This document shows, one piece after another, positions 54,540-63,165 of a DNA stretch of 64,000 bases (positions are counted from its first letter, which is position 1; each line of letters begins with the position of its first letter). Origin of the DNA: Anniella stebbinsi (lineage: Eukaryota > Chordata > Lepidosauria > Squamata > Anniellidae); the NCBI GenBank assembly GCA_029215795.1, contig JARDYH010000007.1, positions 77,325,763 through 77,389,762 of the forward strand, given 5' to 3'. The position numbers and the translations under genes are program-made. The notes beneath the pieces were generated by a model that saw nothing but the letters and a program-made list of their open reading frames with translations, was not told where the DNA came from and did no database searches.

Positions 54540-55020
54540 CAACAACAGAGTCATTTCAAAATATATTTAGAGCTAAGTGTTTCAGCTTCTGCCTTCATCA
54601 GTAGCTGTGATGTTAAATGGATACCAAGAGTAACAGTTTGGAATGCTAGGAAATCATAATTCCCAAGGAGAGAAAAAAACCCATAGGTATGATTGGTATA
54701 ATGTTTATGAATTGTCTTCCATGTTGAGGCCATATGAACTAAGAGTTCTGATTCTGTAGATCCAGAGGTTTTCCTTTCTGTCAAGCATGTTAGTTTAATT
54801 TGTTTGTTTAATTGGAAACCATTATAGGTCTGAGAGATGCGTAAGTGAGTTATAATGCCTTGCCACAGGCTGGTCTAGTACGAATCGCAGATTCGTGGTT
54901 ACAGAATCTTGGTCTTAGGTCCACTGTAGTTTCCCCTACATATGGCATATGACATCTTTTTCTTTCTTCTTTACATTCAATTATAAAAGCAGAAGTACAT
55001 GTTACCAATTGTCTAATTCA
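54540..55020 (-). mobile_element. Penelope-like element remnant, GIY-YIG endonuclease end
   Basis: On the minus strand the frame ending near 54850 reads 'LVTCTSAFIIECKEE' then 'YVGETTVDLRPRF..H' (YVGET at 54928-54942). This has the layout of the GIY-YIG nuclease of Penelope-like retroelements: 'YLIxC' strand, YVGxT, then an R and an H. In another frame further on comes 'LWIYRIRTLSSYGLN' (54723-54767), matching the 'W-I-x-x-L-x-T-L-x-P-x-G-L-N' block that normally follows. Stops and a frameshift separate the parts, so it is dead. The reverse transcriptase part is not present. Confidence 0.75.
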
Positions 55021-55082
55021 AAGTTTAGTTACTAACTATGCTCCTAAAAGTAGTGGTTTCTTGGAGGTAAATGCAGGTAATG

Positions 55083-55146
55083 CAGGAGGTGTGTGGGTGG
55101 GTGTGGGTGGCATTTTTGGGTGTGGGTGTGGGTGGCATTTTTGGGC
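55083..55146. repeat. GGGTGTGGGTGGCATTTTTG tandem pair
   Basis: Two copies of a unit of about 30 bp, 'gtgtgggtggcatttttggg', preceded by G/T-rich sequence; quadruplex-prone. Confidence 0.8.
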
Positions 55147-55156
55147 TCTCCTTGGC

Positions 55157-55476
55157 TAGAGTGACCAGATAAAATCCAGGTCAGGGTTCATGTAACTTTA
55201 ACAGTTGTAGAGAAAAGGGAATTTCAGCCAGTGTCATTTGTATGCAATTAGTTCCTGGTGAAATTCCCTCTTCATCACAACAGTTAAAGGTGCAGGAGCC
55301 CTGCCTTCTTTTGTATATGGCCACTCTAGTATAGTGCCTGCAACTTTAACTGTAGTGATGAAGAGGGAATTTCACCAGGAACTAATTGCATACAAATGAC
55401 ACCGGCTGAAATTCCCTTTTCTCTACAACTGTTAAAGTTACATGAGCCCTGACCTGGATTTTATCTGGTCAGCCTA
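55157..55476. mobile_element. 320-bp palindromic dimer MITE, copy 3 (TA-flanked)
   Basis: TA + GAGTGACCAGATAAAATC ... 'ggattttatctggtcagcc' + TA. The asymmetric centre is inverted relative to copies 1 and 2 ('cttcttttgtatatggccac'), so the element inserted in the other orientation. Confidence 0.88.
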
Positions 55477-56244
55477 TCCTTGGCTATGGTCTCTCTTCAG
55501 GGGTGTGGCTATGGGCATAAGCGTGCACAGCACATTTCATTAGGTGGTGCCCCCAGGGATTTTTTTAAGGTAAACTTGGGAGTAAATTCCATTTAACTGG
55601 GGTGACCATATTTTGGAAACCAAAAAGGAGGACATCATAGCCGACCCTCAAGGAGGCGTGCCCACCCCAACATGTCCAGCCCCCAAGGATGTGTGCCCAT
55701 CCTGACATAACCATCACCAAGGGTGTGTGACCTTGGTCACACGTCTGATTTACTGAACTGTAAACCAGAATCTAAAAGTCAATAAAATATGATATCGTCG
55801 AGCATCTCTGAATCCTACAACTAAACCATTACTGTTGTGAAATGCAGTCAGAGCTTGGAAAAAGGGGGAAAGGGACAGAACTACAACATCACCACTTCCC
55901 ATTTTCATTTTACAAACATGTCTCTCAAAAACAAAAGTGGGTTACATCATCATCAAAGAATACAAATGCTGAGATTTCAGCAGGCATTATGACACACTTC
56001 CAATTATATCTTTGCAGCCATAAAGGCTAGAATCCTCTTTTAAAAGAAAAACTCAGATTTTCAGGTGGCTGAACTCTGGGTCCAGCAGTATCACATTCTG
56101 CATTTCTGGCAATTACAGAAACAGATCAGATCACCAGTCCAATTGCTAGTCCCCACCAGAGCAAACACATTGAAGCAATGAAACTTAGATAAGTGTGGAC
56201 TTAACAAGTTCCCATTGATTCACTGTGTCTATTCTAGTTAGGAG

Positions 56245-56500
56245 TAGCAATTGGATTTAGGCCTCCAAGTTGTATGCATCCCTCTTGAAGTGTGGTGCCC
56301 AGAACTGGATGCAATATTCAAGATGAGGCCTAACCAGTGCCAAATAAAGGGGAGCCAATACCTCATGCGATTTGGAAGCTATACTCTATTAATGCATCTC
56401 AAAATAGCATTTGCTTTTTTTGCAGCCACATCACACTGTTGGCTCATATTCATCTTGTGATCTACAACACATGCAAGTGAAATGATCCAAAGTTATTCCC
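56245..56500 (-). mobile_element. CR1 LINE fragment
   Basis: 'gtggtgcccagaactggatgc', 'attcaagatgaggcctaacc', 'aaatagcatttgctttttttgcagcc' is a very typical CR1 segment, reversed. Confidence 0.9.
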
Positions 56501-57116
56501 TTGTCTGAAAAGCTATGTAGGAACATTGAGTAGCTGTAAAAGGCACGGGGTCATATGTTATACATCATAATGTTGTACATTTTGATATATACATGAAAAT
56601 ACTTGCAAGTAATATATAAAAGAACTGGCAAGAAAGTTCAGAGACTTGGGCACCTGGGTAAGCAGAAATAGGAGCAATAAGCAGAGGTGGAGTCTGAACA
56701 TCCAAAACACAAAACTCTGTGTCCTTTGAATCCACATTTGTTTGCTCCTGCAGAAACCCATTTTTAAAAAAGCAAAGTGAAGTGTATTGGCTGGTAATTA
56801 GACCGAGGTTCTGTCCTTTGAACCTGCAGTTTGAGCCCCCACCTCATCCCTCGCACCTTCATCCTTAAGCTTCCTGCTGCTCAGCTGCCAGCAGCCCGCC
56901 TGCACTGCCCGCCGCCTGCCCACCCGACCTGCCTGCTACTCGTTCACCCACCGCTCGCTTGCTCGCTCAACCGCCACCCACTTCTCAACCGCCCACATGC
57001 CCTGCCCTCTGCCTGCCCACGCTGCCCGCCCGCCCTGCCTTACCCCCAGGCCCACGCTGCTGCTGCTGTCTCCTTCTTTTTTGCCGCTCGTACTCAGATC
57101 CCGCCTCTCCCACAAG

Positions 57117-57126
57117 TCTCGCGAGA
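57117..57126. promoter_or_regulatory. TCTCGCGAGA motif
   Basis: A perfect palindromic CGCG element, known as a BANP binding site in vertebrate CpG-island promoters. An inverted partial copy 'atcgcgagac' lies at 57161-57170, with 'gatgaaatg'/'catcctga' between. It is within a repeat, so a promoter role is unproven. Confidence 0.45.
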
Positions 57127-57219
57127 TGGGGATGAAATGTCAGAAGTCTCATCCTGAAGTATCGCGAGACTGGGGGAGAGGAGAGAGCAGGTAAGCTATG
57201 ACTGCTCCGTCCCCCCTCG

Positions 57220-57703
57220 CACCTTTCCCCGTATGAAAGGGTATCTTAACACTTGAAGTAAGAGACCATTTCATACTGGGAAAGGTGGGAGGGGGATAGA
57301 GCAGGCCGCGTGTTCTCTAGAGGTGTGGAGATCACCTAACGCCATTAGCGTGGCTGGGAGAATCCTCCCAGCCACGCTAATGGCGTTAGGTGATCTCCAC
57401 GCTTTCCAGAGCTCTGGAGAACGCGCGGCCTGCTCTGCCCCCTCCTCCATCCCCTCCCACCTTTCCCAGTGTGAAAGGGCCTCTTAATTCAAGCATTAAG
57501 AGACCCTTTCATACTGGGAAAGGTGCGGGGGGAGGAGGCAGAGGAGGCCACACATTGTCCAAAGCTCCGGAAAGTGCGCAGGTGGCCTACACTATTAGTG
57601 TGTTAGTCATGCTCATAGTGTAGGCCATCTGTGCACTTTCCATAGCTTCGGACAACGCACGGCCTGCTTCCCACCCTTCTCTCTGTGCCGCACCTTTCCC
57701 GGA
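57220..57703. repeat. Alternating hairpin array (A-B-A'-B'-half A)
   Basis: Hairpin A 57220-57288 and A' 57459-57525 have 'cacctttccc..tgaaaggg' arms facing 'tactgggaaaggtg'. Hairpin B has perfect 33-bp arms, 57328-57360 and 57365-57397, with loop AATC and imperfect extension to about 57290-57440. Hairpin B' 57545-57664 has 'aaagtgcgcaggtggcctac' facing 'gtaggccatctgtgcacttt'. A final half of A lies at 57688-57703. Confidence 0.9.
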
Positions 57704-57849
57704 CTTTTCATTAGGTGGCGCCTGGGCACCAGGTGAACCACCTGTGCACACGCCTATGGCTATGGGGTTCATGATGAACTTCTGCACTTCAAAATTTACC
57801 ACAGCACCAAAGATGAAGACAACAACTCTTCTTCAGAATCATCCAGTGT

Positions 57850-58160
57850 TTCCCAATATCCAGAGGGAAGCCGTCTTAGTCTGTTGCAGCAAAAACAGCA
57901 GAGTCTTGTGGCATCTTAAAGATGATCACATATATTCTGGACTATAACCCATTTCATCAGATATATGGAAAGTTTCAGGTTTATACTATAGTATATATTC
58001 CTACCACCATATGTACTGGATATAAACCTGACACTCTCCATAATACTCCATGCATCTGATGATGAAATGAGCTATAGTCCACAAAAGTGTATGTCAGAGT
58101 AAATATCCTAGTCTTTAAGGCGTCACAAGGCTCTTTGTTGCTTTTGGTCCAATATTCCCC
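57850..58160. repeat. Inverted pair of 'cttaaag..gatgaaatg' repeats
   Basis: Left 'gccgtcttagtctgttgc', 'gtggcatcttaaagatg', 'ctataacccatttcatcag'; right 'ctgatgatgaaatgagctatagtcc', 'ctagtctttaaggcgtcac'. The two halves are inverted copies of the repeat also found at 35985 and 38440. Confidence 0.7.
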
Positions 58161-58261
58161 AGAATCATCCAATATTTAGAGGTACATGCACTCTGAAAAT
58201 GTAGGTTCCATCTTGCAATCCTGGATAATGTAGTTCTGTTTTTCATAACGTCTAATTCCAA

Positions 58262-58400
58262 TCTGAGGATGCAATCCTATGCATGTTTAGATAGAAAAAG
58301 TCCTACAATCTCCCTGCATTCCCCATGCTCACGGGGGATTCTGGGAGAGTGTAGGACTTCCCCCCCCCATCAAAACATCCATAGGATTGCACCCTAAAGT
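58262..58400. mobile_element. 'atgcatgtttagacag' palindromic MITE
   Basis: 'gatgcaatcctatgcatgtttagatag' inverted against 'catccataggattgcacc'. The centre has 'cgggggattctgggag'. Clear copy. Confidence 0.85.
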
Positions 58401-58808
58401 CCTTTAAGACAGCCTGTATTGCCAAATCTTGGGCCAGCGAATCCCATACATTAATAATAGATTGTTTCAAGAAGTACTTTCTCATAAGCACATTGTTCTT
58501 GCTCTTAAACAGGGCTTTTTTGTTTGTTTTGAGCTGCTGGCTCCTTTGAATTTGAAATATGTTTTCAGCCTTGGTGCCAGCTGGAACCAAAACATTATGA
58601 GAGGCGGGGCGGAGATGGGAAGAGCCACCCAAAGGCAATGCACTTTCCTCGTGTGGCTGATGGTTAATGGAAGAAAATGTGTTGGGTGGCGCTTCCTGAC
58701 TCCCCCCCCCCCCCACCTTACCTTCAAAAACACTTTGAAAGTGTTCCAGTGTGGCTATTACTATTTGGAGGAAGAACAGAAAGTGGCAATCACAATATAT
58801 CCTGAGAT

Positions 58809-58845
<37 letters not shown>

Positions 58846-58875
58846 GGTACAGAACCTATTTCGGCTCAAGGTCTG
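58401..58875. other. Unassigned, with CR1-like scrap and microsatellite
   Basis: 58430-58500 ('gcgaatcccatacattaat', 'caagaagtactttctc') resembles a reversed CR1 end. A 13-C run lies at 58702-58714 and (ATAG)n at 58809-58845. No gene. Confidence 0.5.
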
Positions 58876-59222
58876 AGGTCCCCTCTACAAGATTTTGGTT
58901 TGACGCCTGGTTGGCCGATTATGCGCATCTTCTCACAATCATTTTTACGCCTAATCCCTATACACAGGAGGCGGTGAAGTGCATTACCGGTTGTATGAAA
59001 CGCGCTTTAAAGTGGTTTTATGCGGAGCATCGCTTGTTTACATGGTCATGAGGCACTTTAACTCCTGCGGTAAATTAAAACTCACTATTTAACGCGCATT
59101 CGATAATGCGCATAATCGGACAGAAAAAGTGCCTCAACCCCCGATTTGCGCTCCATTCATGTGGAGGTAAAATCGGTAATGCGCTTTGAAAGAGCTTTAA
59201 ATCGCTCTTGTAGAGGCACCCT
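58876..59222. mobile_element. GCGCAT-rich MITE, copy D
   Basis: 'aggtcccctctacaagatt' ... 'ctcttgtagaggcaccct', 347 bp. 'ggccgattatgcgcatc' inverted against 'gataatgcgcataatcgg'. Full length with both ends intact. Confidence 0.88.
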
Positions 59223-59439
59223 AAATTACATTTTGGAGAATCTCTTGGGCCCACATTTTTTAAGCACATAGACAGGGCCTATCACATAGGTCTCTTCCAC
59301 CTGACCGGCATCCTCTCTCCTAGCAGGCAGAGTGCCAGACGCATGGGAACGGCCCACCCCAATCAACCCCACTCATTTGATTCAAGGGCTGCACATCTCA
59401 CTGTATTGTATTGGACGGGGTGGGGGTTGCTGCCATTGG

Positions 59440-59785
59440 GAGCAGAGGAATGGTTGAGGAGACAGTGCTTGAGGCTGCTTGGGCAAGACACCTTCAGCGG
59501 GGCCCCTCCCTCAACGAGTCAACTTTTCCAGCACCATTGTCACCACCAGCTGCTTTTGCTCCTCCTCCTTTTTTCTCATCATTGCTCCCACTGGCTGGCT
59601 TGACAGGCAGAGAACCAATGAGCAAGGAGCCAGTGGATCTATTGCTCCTCCGCCAGAGTGAAAGGGAGGTGAACAAGCGGGTTACCACAGTGACGATGAG
59701 GGGGCAGTCGCCAGTTGGGCCCTGCTGGAGTGTGAGCCCTTGGCAACTGCCCAACTATGCCTACCTTTGACACTGGCCCTGTGGG
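59440..59785 (-). repeat. Unnamed dispersed repeat, longest copy
   Basis: Reverse orientation of 31165 and 35070: 'aggtaggcatagttgggc', 'gcttgttcacctccctttc', 'aaagcagctggtggtgac' on the minus strand. About 345 bp. Frames on the plus strand here are not genes. Confidence 0.65.
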
Positions 59786-59999
59786 GAAGAGTACTTAACC
59801 CTTTCCCCTCCAGACGTTTTCAGCTCAAAGTCGCCTCCTAAGCTGCTTTTCCACCCATTGTGGGAAAGCTCCCTATCTACCCTGTTGGTGGGAAAGCAAT
59901 TTAGGACATGACTGTGAGCTGTAAAGGTTTCCTCCATTCCCAGGCGTAGCCTCCTAGGGCTGCTTTACATTTTAAAAGACCCATTGGGAGTTGGACGGT

Positions 60000-60170
60000 C
60001 AACTGCAAAAGAGGGCAGGGCTGATGTCCCTTAACAGTTGTGTAGAAGAGGAAACGTCTAGAGGTTAGGCTTGCAGGATGAGCTAACTTTTCCTGAAATT
60101 CCCTCTTTTACATGCAATTATTACCGGTGCATGAGCCCCCTGTTTTCTTGTGCCACTGACCAGCCTGTCT
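60000..60170. mobile_element. Monomer of the 'gaccatatac' MITE, diverged
   Basis: 'ggtcaactgcaaaagaggg', 'cttaacagttgtgtagaag', 'ttcctgaaattccctc', 'gcatgagccccctg', 'cttgtgccactgacc'. Single-unit layout. 60220-60300 next to it has a weak reversed L2-like tail. Confidence 0.6.
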
Positions 60171-60458
60171 CCAAATGAGCAGGCTTTGGATCAGGTTCTT
60201 CAATAAATGGCACTTAGCATTTCTTCATTTATTTATGTCTTTGAAATATTCATATCCTGCCTTTCTTACAGAAAGGGCATCTAAGGCAGCTAACAATGCT
60301 CAATTAAAACTAGTCTTTTCCTTATTTTATTTTAAATTAATGAAAATTTTGGGTGCTGGGCTAGCTGGCATTAGATACAGGAGGGCCCTAGATACAGGAA
60401 GGCTGGAATAAACCATACCAGGTGAAATGTTTATATTTAGCAATTCTTAAAGGTAGAG

Positions 60459-60550
60459 GAGTGCTCAACAGCTCTAGACTTGGTAACCCTGGTAGAAAAG
60501 GACGGAGTGCTCAACAGCTCTAGACTTGGTAACCCTGGTAGAAAAGGACG
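60459..60550. repeat. Exact 46-bp tandem duplication
   Basis: 60459-60504 and 60505-60550 are identical ('gagtgctcaacagctctag' ... 'gtagaaaaggacg'). No difference was seen, so it is recent or maintained. Confidence 0.97.
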
Positions 60551-60733
60551 TGATGGTGTTTTGCTGGGTGGACCATAATGAGTGGCAGAGTATAATGTGA
60601 AACTATATGACCAGACTGACAGTATTTCTACATGAGGCTGTTAATCAGCTGCATCTACTTTCAGTTTCACTGCAGAGCTGAGATCCCAGCACTACACAAA
60701 GGGCGGTTCCTTTCCTGCTTGTCTACTACATAA

Positions 60734-60748
60734 CCTCTAGGTGGCACT
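60734..60748 (+). promoter_or_regulatory. CTCF-like motif
   Basis: CCTCTAGGTGGCACT fits the CTCF core CCASYAGRKGGCRS at nearly all positions. Motif match only; chromatin role unknown. Confidence 0.4.
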
Positions 60749-60879
60749 ATAATATGGCAGAATAGTGCAAATGCATAAGAGGAAGTCGCGGCATTTCCCC
60801 TTCTCTAAAATAAACTTGCAGAAAATGCTGGTTAGACATAGAAGTGAAACTGAAGGGTCATATTAAAATCTTTTAAAAT

Positions 60880-61332
60880 CTCTTCACTGGCTGCCAATCA
60901 GTTTCCGGGCGAAGTACAAAGTGTTGGTTATTACCTTTAAAGCCCTACATGGTTTGGGTCCAGGTTACCTACAAGATCGCCTTCTCCCATACAATCTGCC
61001 CCGCATGCTCAGGTCCTCTGGGAAAAATTTACTACAGTCAACAAGAACTAGACTGACAACCATTACCCAGAGGACCGTCTCTTCTGCTGCTCCCAGATTA
61101 TGGAATGACTTGCCGGGAGAGATTCGCCAACTCACCAGTCTTCAGGAATTTAAAAGATCTATAAAGACTGATCTCTTCCGGCAGTCCTACCCAGATGAAT
61201 TTTAAAGTGTTTTATTGGTGTTTTAATGATGCATTGGTTTTATGTGTTTTAATCAGTTTTGTATTTTATGTTTGATGCTGTTCCCCGCCTCGGTCCGTTG
61301 GGAGAGGAAGGTAATAAATAAATAAATAATGT
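60880..61332 (+). mobile_element. L2 LINE 3' end with readable RT C-terminus
   Basis: A frame from 60921 to 61205 reads 'ITFKALHGLGPGYLQDRL', 'TQRTVSSAAPRLWNDLPGEI' and 'FKRSIKTDLFRQSYPDEF'. This is the conserved C-terminal end of L2-type reverse transcriptase ORFs. It is followed by a short T-rich 3' UTR and (AATA)n. The last 94 codons are open, so it is the least decayed LINE here, but 5'-truncated. Confidence 0.92.
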
Positions 61333-62309
61333 TATATTATCTGAAAAACCTGTAAAAAGCCATGAGTATGAAATGCGCAGACGATAAATGCCTCGTGTAG
61401 AAAATCCATGACTATGGCAGTTTATACTGTTTGAGTTTGCTCAGGCTTCTAAAGAGGAGTTATTGTTGTTGTTGTTGCTTTAATTTCCAGGGTCCTGGTG
61501 TTGTTCAGGACTCTACCTGCCTGTGTGCTTGCTCCTGCATCCCTATAATACCTGCTCAAGCTGAAGAAAAGCAGGGCTTTCTGCTCCTCTCAGGCAGAGA
61601 CCAATAACAACATTTCCCAGGGTGATTTTGGCTGCCTTTCCTAGTTTGTTTAACAACCAGCTTTTAAACTACTAAGTATTTTCAGAAGCGTGTGAGATCT
61701 CTGGTGGTGCTCTGAAAGGCAATGCTTTTGGGAGAATGAGCTGGGTGTGAAAGAAGGGACAAGACAGTGTGGAGGAGGTGTGATGGGAATAAGGGGGAGC
61801 GATTGGGACTGAATGACAAAAGCTACGCTGTGCCAAATTGTCACTCATACAATCATTCCCCCCCCACCCGCCCTGAAATCCATCAGCCCCCTTTCATGCA
61901 GCAAGGCAAAGAATCCTCCCTCCAAAGCTGACAGATTCTCAGGAGTTCATGCCACACAAATACTGTTTCGATCAAGAAGAGCGTTCTAGGTTGCAAGTCA
62001 TTGTGCTCCGCAAACTGTCACGTGGGAATCGATAAATGTGGTTCTCAATCCCTCCCCATGTGTGCAATTTTGATGGATGAGAGCATCTCAATCTTAAAAA
62101 ATGTTCAGGAGAGACTGAGTCAATTTATCATACCTTCTGTCTACAGCCAAGAACAGTCCCCTCGACAGTTTCCTTATTCACCAAGCCTCTCACGGCATAG
62201 TTAAACTACGGGATTCACTTTAAAAAAGAGGATTAGACCAATTCATGGGTAGTTAATGTACAGTCAGCTGTAAGGCTCACATAACCTGAATAACTGAAAT
62301 ATCTTCACC
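61333..62309. other. Unassigned sequence
   Basis: No gene or repeat recognised apart from (GTT)n near 61463-61477. Confidence 0.35.
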
Positions 62310-62665
62310 CCAATTTGTATTTTTTATGAGCGTCATCACACGGGGAAAATCGCGTTTCCTTACTGCCGCTTCTCTGCCCACATTTGTGTCCTTCATTACT
62401 TCCTCTTTCAAAAGAGGAAGTAAACAACGTGCACAAGGCCCATTCAGTGGGCCGTTTTGATCGCGCTGCTTCTCCCGCACACAGCAGGAGATAACGGCAA
62501 CTTCCATCTTTAAAAAAAGTTGGAATTACTGGGGTCTTTTTCTGTGGCACGAAGAAGGCTAGAAGGGGCGAGAGGCAGGCAACATCGTGAGAGGAACCAG
62601 TGAAAATCCGTGAGTTCCCAGTAACGAGCGTGCAACAAAATGCTTGTCTGATGGAACTCTAGATC
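62310..62665. mobile_element. MITE of about 350 bp with internal perfect hairpin
   Basis: Left 'gcgtcatcacacggggaaaat', right 'gcaacaaaatgcttgtctgatgg': imperfect inverted ends similar in style to 16752-17150. Contains a perfect 12-bp-arm hairpin 'ttacttcctctt..aagaggaagtaa' (62396-62423) and CpG-rich motifs. Confidence 0.55.
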
Positions 62666-62869
62666 TTTACTTATTAGAATGATTTATATCAGCATACAAG
62701 AGAAAACCATAAATATCATTACAATTAAAGTACAGGTTAAACAAGTACAAAGCAAAGCACCCACTTTTGGCTCTGGCTCCACCAGCATGTGACTCCCAGT
62801 GGATTACTTACGAGGGAATGCAGTCTTGACTAAAAAAAGGATCTAGCTGCTATGAGGGAGATGAGTGTC

Positions 62870-63055
62870 ACAGTCTCCCAATTAGGAGGGGAAGGTACAA
62901 AAGTAAACAGGGCTCGTGCACCTTTAATAGTGGTACAGGAGGGGGAATTTCTGTCAGCATCACTTTTCATACAGGCAATGCCGGCTGAAATTCTCTCTTC
63001 TACGGCACTATTAAAGGTGTACGAGCCCTGCTCTCATTTTCACCTGGACACCCTC
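62870..63055. mobile_element. Monomer of the 'gaccatatac' MITE, diverged
   Basis: 'agggctcgtgcacctttaatagtgg', 'gggggaatttctgtcagc', 'gccggctgaaattctctc', 'gcactattaaaggtgtacgagccctg'. The inverted arms are clear. Farther from the other copies in sequence. Confidence 0.7.
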
Positions 63056-63094
63056 TTCGGAAGATATTGATGCTTTCAGCCCTGTAGCCCAATT

Positions 63095-63165
63095 TCACCC
63101 TGTGAGATACATCCCATTTGAGGTCAATGGGGCTTACTCTAAAGTAAGTAGCCTTAGTCTGGAGC
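63095..63165. mobile_element. 'actcagaagtaa' MITE fragment
   Basis: 'gaggtcaatggggcttactctaaagtaag'. One arm. Confidence 0.5.

Larger units (their letters stand above)
55505..57765. mobile_element. Large inverted-repeat DNA element with internal hairpin array
   Basis: Left end 'gggcataagcgtgcacagc', 'catttcattaggtggtgccc'; right end 'cattaggtggcgcctggg', 'ctgtgcacacgcctatggc'. The right end is the inverted form of the left and of the ends at 20985-21560. Inside: 'accatattttggaaacc', 'caaaaaggaggac' scrap (55605), a CR1 insertion (56245-56500), a CpG-containing pyrimidine-rich block (56830-57060) and the hairpin array at 57220-57703. No transposase frame was recognised. The two ends may belong to separate copies. 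Confidence 0.5.

Noticed and set aside
58303..58869. 188-codon minus-strand frame with an IYLS repeat
   Set aside because: Starts in the GATA microsatellite and crosses a C run and a MITE; not a gene.
60921..61205. Small host protein of 94 residues
   Set aside because: Residues match the C-terminal end of L2 reverse transcriptase, and an LINE tail follows directly.
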